From NCBI GenBank assembly GCA_900544755.1, contig UQWQ01000107.1:1-5691 (forward strand): a stretch of 5,691 bases of DNA, given 5' to 3'. Made by a program: the position numbers and the translations under genes. The first letter of the stretch is position 1; each line of letters opens with the position of its first letter. The notes under the pieces are model-generated. The model was not told the DNA's origin. It did not search any database and saw nothing but the letters and a program-made list of their open reading frames with translations. Below are positions 1 through 5,691 of this stretch, piece by piece. This stretch comes from an uncultured Collinsella sp. (GTDB lineage: Bacteria; Actinomycetota; Coriobacteriia; Coriobacteriales; Coriobacteriaceae).

Positions 1-30
1 TGGGGATCAGAGCTGTTTTCGTTTACGCGC

Positions 31-152
31 CGGGCGACGGGAATCGAACCCGCCAGGGTGCGGAGCTGAGAAAATGCGTGAGCATTTTCCAGCGCAGCAC
101 GCAAGGGCCGAAGGCCCGCAGCGAAGCAAATCCTTGGACTTCCCGTCGCCCG
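31..152. repeat. Nested inverted-repeat element with a tRNA T-arm-like segment
   Basis: A perfect 12-bp inverted repeat (31-42 and 141-152, arm cgggcgacggga) encloses two further hairpins. The first pairs 65-68 plus 70-77 with 82-93 (12 bp, one bulged A at 69, loop gtga). The second pairs 105-109 with 113-117 (gggcc/ggccc, loop gaa). Read on the - strand, the left arm forms part of a T-arm-like string, with a gcggg stem, a TTCGATT loop and a cccgt stem, followed by an acceptor-like cgcccgg. No matching D arm, anticodon arm or clean 5' acceptor strand exists, so this is not an intact tRNA. It may be a dispersed palindromic repeat, a tRNA 3'-end remnant from an old integration, or a terminator-like structure for a gene further left. 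The inverted repeats are seen directly; the origin is inference. Confidence 0.6.
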
Positions 153-162
153 CTCCAAGCTA

Positions 163-168
163 TATAAT
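163..168 (+). promoter_or_regulatory. Candidate -10 box of the formate channel gene
   Basis: The hexamer TATAAT is a perfect match to the sigma-70-type -10 consensus and lies 109 bases before the chosen start codon at 278. No good -35 is visible at 16-18 bp spacing: the region there (about 140-146) is the right arm of the inverted repeat and reads ttcccg. If used, transcription would start near 175 and leave a leader of about 100 nt. The lack of a -35 box keeps confidence moderate. Confidence 0.45.
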
Positions 169-277
169 CGCAGGCCAATATGCTAATTTGGCTCGCGTTT
201 ATTTTTATACCGTCCGACCTCGCGGGGCAAATGAACCAGGAGCGTTTGTCCCGAATCGTAAGAAAGAAGTGATTTCC

Positions 278-1114
278 ATGGCACAGAGCAAGGCAGAATA
301 CCCCACCTCCGATTGCCTGGCGCCCGCCGCGATCGAGGCGAAGACCGAGGCCGCAGGCGTTACCAAGGCCAACCTGCCGGTCTCGAAGGCCTTTTTGCTC
401 GCCATGTTCGCCGGCGCGTTCATCGCCTTCGGCGGCCTGTTCTTCACGGTCTTTCTGAGCGATCCCACGCTTGGCTGGGGCGCCCAGCGCTTCGTGGGCG
501 GTCTTGCTTTTTGCCTGGGACTGGTGCTCGTGCTCATTTGCGGCGCGGAACTGTTTACCGGCAACTCGCTTATGGTCTGCGCGCTTAAGAGCAAAAAGAT
601 CACGCTCGTCCAGATGCTCAAGGCTTGGGCTATTGTGTGGATCGGCAACTTTGCCGGCGCCCTGTTCGTTGTCTTTTTGATTTACATGGCAGCCATTTAC
701 AAACTCAACGGCGAGGCCGTCGCCAACACCATGGTGAGTGTCGCCGCCGGTAAGGTTACGATCGGCGCCGTTACCATCTTCTTCCGCGGCATTCTGTGCA
801 ACATCTTTGTGTGTCTGGCCGTATGGATCGGCACTGCCGGCAAGACCGTGGTCGACAAGGTCGTGGGCATTTTGCTGCCCATCGCTGCCTTTGTAGCCTG
901 CGGTTTTGAGCACTGCGTTGCCAACATGTACTTTTTGCCCATGGGCATTTTGATGCACTCCTGCGGCTATGGAGCCGATGTCGCTGGCGCCGATGCCCTC
1001 AACGCTGCCGGGTTGGCGCTCAACCTTACGGTCGCCACGCTGGGCAATATCGTGGGTGGCGCCCTGATCGTGGCGCTGGGCTACTGGTTTATCTACGCCA
1101 ATAAGGAGGCCTAA
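278..1114 (+). CDS. Formate/nitrite transporter (FNT) family channel, FocA/FdhC-like
   Basis: The product is a 278-aa inner-membrane anion channel of the FNT family. Members are pentamers that pass formate (or nitrite/hydrosulfide) across the membrane. The sequence shows about six hydrophobic segments and both family signatures: GAELFTGN at residues 89-96 and GILCNIFVCLA around 172-182. From memory of E. coli FocA, the residues lining its pore all appear here at a constant offset of +3: F78, L82, L92, F93, T94, K159, N175, F205 and H212 (FocA F75, L79, L89, F90, T91, K156, N172, F202, H209). The ATG at 278 gives a normal family length with a short cytoplasmic N-terminus. An in-frame ATG at 74 would add 68 residues translated from the repeat element and leader and is rejected. 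The Shine-Dalgarno is weak (agaaagaag, 261-269). Neighbouring sel genes favour formate as substrate, paired with a selenocysteine formate dehydrogenase encoded elsewhere; nitrite cannot be excluded. Confidence 0.95.
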   Translation: MAQSKAEYPTSDCLAPAAIEAKTEAAGVTKANLPVSKAFLLAMFAGAFIAFGGLFFTVFLSDPTLGWGAQRFVGGLAFCLGLVLVLICGAELFTGNSLMVCALKSKKITLVQMLKAWAIVWIGNFAGALFVVFLIYMAAIYKLNGEAVANTMVSVAAGKVTIGAVTIFFRGILCNIFVCLAVWIGTAGKTVVDKVVGILLPIAAFVACGFEHCVANMYFLPMGILMHSCGYGADVAGADALNAAGLALNLTVATLGNIVGGALIVALGYWFIYANKEA

Positions 1115-1137
1115 AGCCACCAAGCCATAACCGACCA

Positions 1138-1222
1138 AAAAGGGACAGGTTTATTTTGGCAGGTTTTAGACGAGGCGCTTCGACGTCTTGTCACGAGCTG
1201 CCATAATGGACCTGTCCCTTTT
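1138..1222. repeat. 85-nt long-hairpin repeat between the channel gene and selA
   Basis: The arms at 1138-1150 (aaaagggacaggt) and 1210-1222 form a perfect 13-bp inverted repeat. Pairing continues inward with no gap: two G-T pairs, three A-T pairs, one T-T mismatch, then 1157-1162 with 1198-1203 (tggcag/ctgcca), an internal loop, and an apical stem of 1168-1172 with 1184-1188. The whole 85 nt therefore folds on itself. The right arm ends in a TTTT run, so it could also stop transcription from the channel gene; the left arm begins with A-run and would do the same in the other direction. Its compact size and self-complementarity resemble REP/MITE-like elements mobilised by a transposase encoded elsewhere. 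That classification is inference. No flanking target duplication was recognised. Confidence 0.7.
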
Positions 1223-1300
1223 GCGTGCGCGCCGGTATTTATTTGCCCGATGACGATCGCGGGGGACCAGCTTTTTATTGAACATGTCGAAAGGCTTTTC

Positions 1301-2758
1301 ATGAGCGACTGCGAATCCATGTCTGCCGAGGTGCGCGGCCGCCTGCGTTCCATTCCCGCCGTTCACGAGCTGCTTGCCGAGTGGCCGGTCATGAAGGCTG
1401 CTGGCGATGCAGGCGACACGATGGTACGCGAGGCGATTGACGCCGAGCTCGATGCCGAGCGCGCGGCGATTCGCTCCGGCGCCCCTGCAAGGAACAAGCG
1501 CGAGCTCGCCTTGGCAATTGAGCAGCGGACCCATCGCCTGTCGCTGCCGACCCTGCGCCCTGCCGTCAACGCGACGGGCGTTGTGATTCACACCAATCTG
1601 GGCCGCGCTCCGCTCGCTCCCGCGGCGGTGCAGGCGGTGACCGATGTCGCCCGAGGCTACAGCACGCTTGAGTATGACGTCTCAACCTGCGCTCGCGGGG
1701 GCCGAAAAGAGCATGCCGCGCGTCTGCTGCGCACGCTCACGGGGGCGCAGGACGCCTTAGTTGTCAACAACAATGCCGCCGCGGTGCTGTTGGTGCTTGC
1801 CGCGCATGCCTTCGGCAAAGAGGTCATCGTGAGCCGCGGCGAGCTTGTCGAGGTGGGCGGCAGCTTCCGCATCCCCGACATCATGGCGGCTTCGGGTGCC
1901 AAGCTTGTCGAGGTTGGCTCTACCAACCGCACACATCTGGATGATTATCGAAACGCCATCACGCCCAACACGGCGATGATCCTCAAAGTCCATCCTTCCA
2001 ACTACCGTATCGAGGGCTTCCACGAGGAGGCTTCCGTGGCGGAGCTTTCTGCGCTGGCGCATGAGCATGGGCTGTTGCTGTACGAGGACCAAGGCTCAGG
2101 CGCTTTGCTTGCAGACGGGGTGCTCGCCGATGCGGGGGAGAAGCCCACGTCCGCATCCCTTTGCGCCGGCGTTGACGTCGTCTCGTGCTCGGGCGACAAA
2201 CTGCTCGGTGCTTCGCAGGCGGGCATCATCCTTGGCAACGCCCAGGCAATCGCCGCCTGCGCCTCTCATCCGCTTATGCGCGCGCTTCGCCCCGGTAAGC
2301 TCACGCTCGCGGCGCTCGAGGCCACCCTGCGTCTGTATGTGGCCGGTCCCGATACGGCACATCGTGAGATCCCGGTGCTCAACATGCTTTCCGGCGCGCC
2401 GGTTCCGCTTGATCGTCAGGCCAAGCGCCTGCACGACCGCATGCTGCGCAAGCTTCGCGACTCTCAGTTCGAGGAGGCGGTGGAGCTGCAGGTTGTCGAG
2501 GGCGCCTCTGCCCCGGGCGGCGGGTCGCTGCCGACCGTCGAGCTCCCAACTTTTTGCGTTGCCGTTTGCCCCGTCGATGGGCGCCTGTCCGCCGATGGCC
2601 TAAAGCGCGCTATGGTACAGGAGCCCGATACGCCGGTCGTGACGCGCGTGCAGCATGGTCAGGTACTGTTTGACGTTCGCGCGCTTTTGCACGATACCGA
2701 CCTTGATCTGTGCGCGTCCGCGTTGGCCGATGCCGTGCGGGCGGGTTTGCATCGATGA
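1301..2758 (+). CDS. selA: L-seryl-tRNA(Sec) selenium transferase SelA
   Basis: The 485-aa product is a pyridoxal-phosphate enzyme that converts Ser-tRNA-Sec to Sec-tRNA-Sec using selenophosphate, in the cytoplasm; the characterised bacterial enzyme is a ring-shaped decamer. Visible hallmarks are an N-terminal tRNA-binding region with SIPAVHELL near residue 17, the VNATGVVIHTNLGRAP block (89-104), VNNNAAAVLLVLAA, VSRGELVEVGGSFRIPD, STNRTH, and the PLP-lysine motif SGDKLLGASQAG with K300. Length is close to E. coli SelA (463 aa). The start at 1301 is preferred because it has an aagg at 1291-1294 and places the N-terminus as in the family. ATG 1250 has no ribosome binding site and adds 17 unconserved residues; ATG 1319 is possible. 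The stop overlaps the selB start by ATGA, indicating co-transcription and translational coupling. It follows the 85-nt hairpin repeat, so whether it shares a transcript with the channel gene is unclear. Confidence 0.97.
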   Translation: MSDCESMSAEVRGRLRSIPAVHELLAEWPVMKAAGDAGDTMVREAIDAELDAERAAIRSGAPARNKRELALAIEQRTHRLSLPTLRPAVNATGVVIHTNLGRAPLAPAAVQAVTDVARGYSTLEYDVSTCARGGRKEHAARLLRTLTGAQDALVVNNNAAAVLLVLAAHAFGKEVIVSRGELVEVGGSFRIPDIMAASGAKLVEVGSTNRTHLDDYRNAITPNTAMILKVHPSNYRIEGFHEEASVAELSALAHEHGLLLYEDQGSGALLADGVLADAGEKPTSASLCAGVDVVSCSGDKLLGASQAGIILGNAQAIAACASHPLMRALRPGKLTLAALEATLRLYVAGPDTAHREIPVLNMLSGAPVPLDRQAKRLHDRMLRKLRDSQFEEAVELQVVEGASAPGGGSLPTVELPTFCVAVCPVDGRLSADGLKRAMVQEPDTPVVTRVQHGQVLFDVRALLHDTDLDLCASALADAVRAGLHR

Positions 2759-4725
2759 CTGCGCGTGAGCTTGTCGAGTGTCCCGTTGTCGTTGGAACAG
2801 CAGGACACGTCGACCACGGAAAGTCGGCCCTTATCGAGGCGCTGACCGGCAAAAATCCCGACCGTCTGGAGGTCGAACGCCGCCGAGGCATGACTACGGA
2901 GCTCGGCTTTGGCGAGCTCGAGCTTCCCAGCGGCAAGCTTGTCGGCCTGGTCGACGTGCCCGGGCATGCGCACTACCTGCGCGCGATGGTACAGGGTGCC
3001 ACCGGCGTGGGCGTTGCGTTGCTGGTGGTTTCTGCCGTTGAGGGCGTGATGCCGCAGACGCGAGAGCACGTGTACGTGTTGGAGCTGTTGGGCGTGAGGC
3101 ACCTCGTGGTGGCGCTCACGATGCGCGATCTGGCCGATGACGAGACGGCGGAGCTCGCCGAGCTCGACGTGATGGACTTCCTCAGCGATACCGTCTTTGC
3201 CGATGCGCCCGTGGTGCCTGTTTCCTCGCGCACGGGCGTGGGCATCGAGGACGTTCGCCTTGCCCTCGATGCCGCCATCGACTCTTTCCTGGCCGATGCC
3301 GCATCCCGCCCGGTGCGCCCCGGTCTGGCCCCGCGCCTGCCCATCGACCGCTGCTTCACCATCAAGGGATCCGGGACGGTCGTCACGGGCACGCTTCACG
3401 ATGCCCCCGTAGCGGTGGGCGACGAGCTCGTCTCATGTCCCGCGGGCGTGTGCTGCCGCGTGCGCGCGATTCAGGTGCATGGTGATACTCCTCGGGCGTT
3501 GCCCGGACAGCGCGCGGCGCTCAACATCGTGGGCGACGGTGCGGGCGACCTTCCGCGTGGCGAGGTCCTCTGCGGGTCTGGTGCCGAGGGCTCGACGCTC
3601 AGGCTCATCGCCCGCTTCACGTATCTGGGGCGCGAGGGCACCAAGCCCGCGCCCTTCGAGTCCGGTACGCGCGTGCATGTGATGGCGGGCACGGCGGAGG
3701 TCCTCGGCCGAATCATGCTCATGGAGGGTGAGGGTCCTATTGAGGCTGGCGAGACCCGCATCGTGCAGGTCCGTCTGGAGGAGCGCCTTCCCGTGCGATC
3801 GGGCGACGGCCTCATTGTGCTCGCGTTCTCGCCGGTGGTGCTTATCGGCGGCGGTCGTGTTCTTCTTTCGCGGTGTCGCCGCTCGCGCGTCCTCTCCGCG
3901 GGCGAGTGCGCGCTGCTCGGGGCTCTGGATGCCGACGACCGCGCCGCCGCCGTTGCCGCATGGTTGGGGCTGCAGCGCCTGCCCGTGCCTGCCGCGGCCG
4001 CAGCCCGTGCTCTCGATCTTTCGGGTGCCGAGGCGGCTGCGCTCCTGCACGGGGCGGTTTCCTCGGGTGACGCCGTGGCGCTTCGTGCCGAGCGCTCGAC
4101 CGAGGAGCTCTATGCCGCCCCCGCTGTGCTCGATGCCGCCCTCGCCACGCTCTCCGTCGCGCTGGCCGCCATGCACGGGGCCGCGCCCAAGCAGACGGGT
4201 TTCACGCCGGGCGAGGTCGCGCATGCCGCCTGGCCGACAGCGGGCGAAGACATCGCGTCCGCGCTCGTTCTCGAGGGCTGTGCGCGCGGCGTGTGCACCG
4301 TCGACGGTGCCGAGGTGTTCGACCCGCACTCTGCCGCTGCGGCGATACGTGTGGTGCGCGAGGCGAGCCAGCGCATCGTGGCCGTCCTCGACGAGGCGGG
4401 TCTCGGTGCGGCGACGCTGACCGAGGTGGGTGAGCGTCTGCAGCTCGATCGCGACACCATGACGCGTGCCCTGCGCGAGCTTTCGCTCAACCGCGCGATC
4501 GTTAAGATCGAACGCGACGTTGCCTTGTCTGCCGCCGCCGAGGCCCATGCACGTGAGGTCGTCGCCGCGGCTATCGAGGCCGACGGCGGCGCTGCCACGA
4601 CGAGCGTGCTGCGCGAGGCCCTAGGCGTGTCACGCAAGCGCGCCATTAGCATCCTGGAACACCTGGATGCGATGCGTTTTACGACGCTCGACAAAGAGGC
4701 CGGCGGCCTCAGATCCCTGCGCTAG
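2755..4725 (+). CDS. selB: Selenocysteine-specific elongation factor SelB
   Basis: The 656-aa GTPase delivers Sec-tRNA-Sec to the ribosome at UGA codons followed by a SECIS hairpin. The N-terminal G domain shows G1 GHVDHGKS (17-24), the switch region RRRGMTTELGF (42-52) with the GMT typical of SelB, G3 DVPGH (67-71) and G5 SSRTG (157-161). Domain II begins near 195 with FTIKGSGTVVTGT (201-213), the usual translation-factor barrel signature; a second barrel follows to about 370. The remainder, to 656, is Ala/Arg/Glu-rich and helical, as expected for the winged-helix repeats that bind SECIS RNA. Length fits the family (E. coli 614 aa). Oddity: the G4 position reads TMRD (122-125) where SelB and EF-Tu have TKxD or NKxD. 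The ATG at 2755 overlaps the selA stop and the protein begins shortly before the P-loop; an in-frame ATG at 2710 lies inside selA and is rejected. No clear Shine-Dalgarno is present, consistent with coupling to selA. Confidence 0.96.
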   Translation: MTARELVECPVVVGTAGHVDHGKSALIEALTGKNPDRLEVERRRGMTTELGFGELELPSGKLVGLVDVPGHAHYLRAMVQGATGVGVALLVVSAVEGVMPQTREHVYVLELLGVRHLVVALTMRDLADDETAELAELDVMDFLSDTVFADAPVVPVSSRTGVGIEDVRLALDAAIDSFLADAASRPVRPGLAPRLPIDRCFTIKGSGTVVTGTLHDAPVAVGDELVSCPAGVCCRVRAIQVHGDTPRALPGQRAALNIVGDGAGDLPRGEVLCGSGAEGSTLRLIARFTYLGREGTKPAPFESGTRVHVMAGTAEVLGRIMLMEGEGPIEAGETRIVQVRLEERLPVRSGDGLIVLAFSPVVLIGGGRVLLSRCRRSRVLSAGECALLGALDADDRAAAVAAWLGLQRLPVPAAAAARALDLSGAEAAALLHGAVSSGDAVALRAERSTEELYAAPAVLDAALATLSVALAAMHGAAPKQTGFTPGEVAHAAWPTAGEDIASALVLEGCARGVCTVDGAEVFDPHSAAAAIRVVREASQRIVAVLDEAGLGAATLTEVGERLQLDRDTMTRALRELSLNRAIVKIERDVALSAAAEAHAREVVAAAIEADGGAATTSVLREALGVSRKRAISILEHLDAMRFTTLDKEAGGLRSLR

Positions 4726-4742
4726 GGCTCCGAATCGCCGCT

Positions 4743-4904
4743 CGCCACAAAACCGGCCTATCTACTACGTTTAAGTGACTACCCTCGACCATTTCAAAAA
4801 CCGCAAAAACAAAACCGCAGGTAGATGACTTGCCGATGTTACGAAAAAGTGGGTATGGCTAACCCTTGCTGGTTAAACGTAGTAGATGGGCCGTTTTCGT
4901 GGCG
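4743..4904. repeat. 162-bp segment bounded by 32-bp inverted repeats (MITE-like)
   Basis: The left arm 4743-4774 and right arm 4873-4904 are inverted copies matching at 29 of 32 positions. The inner 19 bases of each arm include a perfect 15-bp match (for example atctactacgtttaa) and the outer ends read cgcc/ggcg. The 98-bp interior is unusually A-rich for this genome (4791-4817, with two aaaaccgca copies) and can form a small nested stem (4779-4783 with 4820-4824, 4773-4776 with 4828-4831). It encodes no credible protein. The segment begins 17 bp after selB and ends 35 bp before selC. Size and terminal inverted repeats suggest a miniature non-autonomous transposable element; a large structured RNA or a shared regulator-binding pair are alternatives. 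No clear target-site duplication is visible. Confidence 0.6.
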
Positions 4905-4921
4905 CGACACTGCGCGTTTGG

Positions 4922-4927
4922 TAAAAT
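4922..4927 (+). promoter_or_regulatory. Candidate -10 box for selC
   Basis: TAAAAT matches TATAAT at five of six bases and lies 12 bases before the first nucleotide of the tRNA, a plausible distance for a start near 4934. It sits at the centre of a small dyad (ggta-aaa-tacc, 4920-4930). No convincing -35 is seen; the expected position (about 4899-4904) is the outer end of the inverted-repeat arm. A promoter here would let selC be expressed independently of selAB. Confidence 0.4.
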
Positions 4928-4939
4928 ACCGCCACGTTT

Positions 4940-5036
4940 GGGAACGGATGGGCTCCGGTGGGCCCCGCGGTCCTCAAAACCGTTGTGAGGCGTGCAAAAC
5001 GTCTTGGATGTGTTCGATTCACATACGTTCCCGCCA
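4940..5036 (+). tRNA. selC: Selenocysteine tRNA, tRNA-Sec (anticodon TCA)
   Basis: This 97-nt gene has the hallmarks of bacterial tRNA-Sec. The acceptor 5' strand 4940-4947 (GGGAACGG) pairs with 5025-5032 for seven pairs, followed by discriminator G 5033 and encoded CCA 5034-5036. The D arm has a 6-bp stem (4950-4955 with 4960-4965) and a 4-nt CGGT loop, diagnostic of tRNA-Sec. The anticodon stem is 4967-4971 with 4979-4983, loop CCTCAAA, anticodon TCA at 4974-4976. A long variable arm pairs 4987-4993 with 4999-5005 (7 bp including G-T pairs). The T arm is 5008-5012 with 5020-5024 (5 bp), loop TTCGATT. Its RNA is charged with serine, converted by SelA and delivered by SelB, both encoded just upstream. 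Oddities: position 33 is C (4973), where U is almost universal, and the eighth acceptor pair is G4947 against A5025. Some annotation pipelines miss tRNA-Sec because of this non-standard shape. Confidence 0.96.
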
Positions 5037-5049
5037 ACGCATCCTGCCA

Positions 5050-5084
5050 ACCACCACAAAGGTGCCTGTCCTCTTTGTGGTGGT
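5050..5084 (+). terminator. Strong hairpin downstream of selC, possible terminator
   Basis: A perfect 12-bp inverted repeat (5050-5061 accaccacaaag, 5073-5084 its complement) with an 11-nt loop begins 13 bases after the tRNA CCA end. Position and strength suit a terminator or 3' processing signal for selC. It is not followed by a T-run (the next bases are atggacc), so it is not a canonical intrinsic terminator and may instead be a processing or stability structure. Confidence 0.5.
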
Positions 5085-5202
5085 ATGGACCATGTGGACG
5101 AAACAGCTTCGAAACACGCGATTTGTACGTCGGGTGCTCAAAAACGCTTCTACCTGCATCGTAATCAAAACGAAACATCTGCTCGTCGGTTTATGCGAAA
5201 CT

Positions 5203-5232
5203 TTGCTGCAACAGTGCGATATTATCCATACT
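5203..5232 (+). promoter_or_regulatory. Weak candidate promoter for gdhA
   Basis: TTGCTG (5203-5208) and CATACT (5227-5232) are 18 bp apart and match the -35 and -10 consensus at three and four of six bases. An AT-rich tattat (5220-5225) lies between them but at too short a distance from the same -35. The segment 5085-5202 before it shows nothing I can assign. The call rests on position and spacing only. Confidence 0.2.
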
Positions 5233-5238
5233 CGATAA

Positions 5239-5691
<453 letters not shown>

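Noticed and set aside
31..155. An intact tRNA gene on the - strand
   Set aside because: Only a T-arm-like piece is present. No D arm with the usual conserved bases, no 7-nt anticodon loop, and the 5' acceptor mismatches at the terminal positions.
74..277. Upstream start of the formate channel at 74
   Set aside because: The added 68 residues come from the palindromic element, the -10 box and the leader, and are not part of FNT proteins.
1103..1109. Perfect Shine-Dalgarno AAGGAGG at the 3' end of the channel gene
   Set aside because: No ATG, GTG or TTG start lies at a usable distance downstream; the next gene starts almost 200 bases later.
23..1138. A 371-codon open frame on the - strand opposite the formate channel gene
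   Set aside because: It is the antisense shadow of a clear FNT gene in GC-rich DNA. Its composition is Gly/His/Gln-rich without a recognisable fold, and its C-terminus is translated from the T-arm-like palindromic element.
3433..4548. A long - strand open frame opposite selB
   Set aside because: Arg/Gly-rich low-complexity translation antisense to conserved SelB domains, typical of high-GC shadows; no motif or ribosome binding site supports it.
278..4725. In-frame UGA with SECIS (a selenoprotein) within the window
   Set aside because: The channel, selA and selB all run unbroken to normal family length, and no gene fragment continues past a TGA.
4825..5238. A 137-codon + strand frame spanning the inverted repeat and selC
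   Set aside because: It reads through the right inverted-repeat arm, the whole tRNA gene and the following hairpin; no protein motif and no Shine-Dalgarno.

Overview
The window is GC-rich with strong GC bias at third codon positions. It carries a selenocysteine-incorporation locus: a FocA/FdhC-type formate channel, then selA, selB and the tRNA-Sec gene selC, followed by the start of gdhA. All are on the + strand. The codon bias, the protein sequences and a loose resemblance of the repeats to coriobacterial intergenic DNA suggest an anaerobic gut actinobacterium of the Coriobacteriia (Collinsella-like). That assignment is inference; no rRNA or other marker is present.

Layout. 1-277: no gene, but an element with nested inverted repeats (31-152) that contains a tRNA T-arm-like piece on the - strand, then a perfect -10 hexamer and a 5' leader. 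278-1114: formate/nitrite channel. 1115-1300: intergenic, mostly an 85-nt long hairpin repeat (1138-1222). 1301-2758: selA. 2755-4725: selB, overlapping selA by ATGA. 4726-4939: no gene; a 162-bp segment bounded by 32-bp inverted repeats (4743-4904), then a -10-like box. 4940-5036: selC, 97 nt, anticodon TCA. 5037-5298: no gene; a strong hairpin just after selC (5050-5084), about 150 bp in which I see only weak promoter-like boxes, and a GC hairpin plus T-run (5242-5275) in front of the gdhA ribosome binding site. 5299-5691: gdhA 5' part, cut by the window edge.

How the genes work together. SelA converts Ser-tRNA-Sec (the selC product) to Sec-tRNA-Sec using selenophosphate. SelB, a specialised elongation factor, carries it to in-frame UGA codons marked by a SECIS hairpin. 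A formate channel beside this machinery fits the common pairing with selenocysteine-containing formate dehydrogenase, but no selenoprotein gene and no selD (selenophosphate synthetase) lies in this window. gdhA (ammonia assimilation/glutamate catabolism) looks like an unrelated neighbour with its own signals.

The main points for a second look are: a tRNA-Sec with C instead of U at position 33 and an apparent G-A mismatch closing the acceptor; a SelB whose G4 nucleotide-specificity motif reads TMRD instead of [N/T]KxD; and structured repeat elements in the non-coding gaps, which resemble small non-autonomous mobile repeats. I did not find convincing evidence of an entirely new system.
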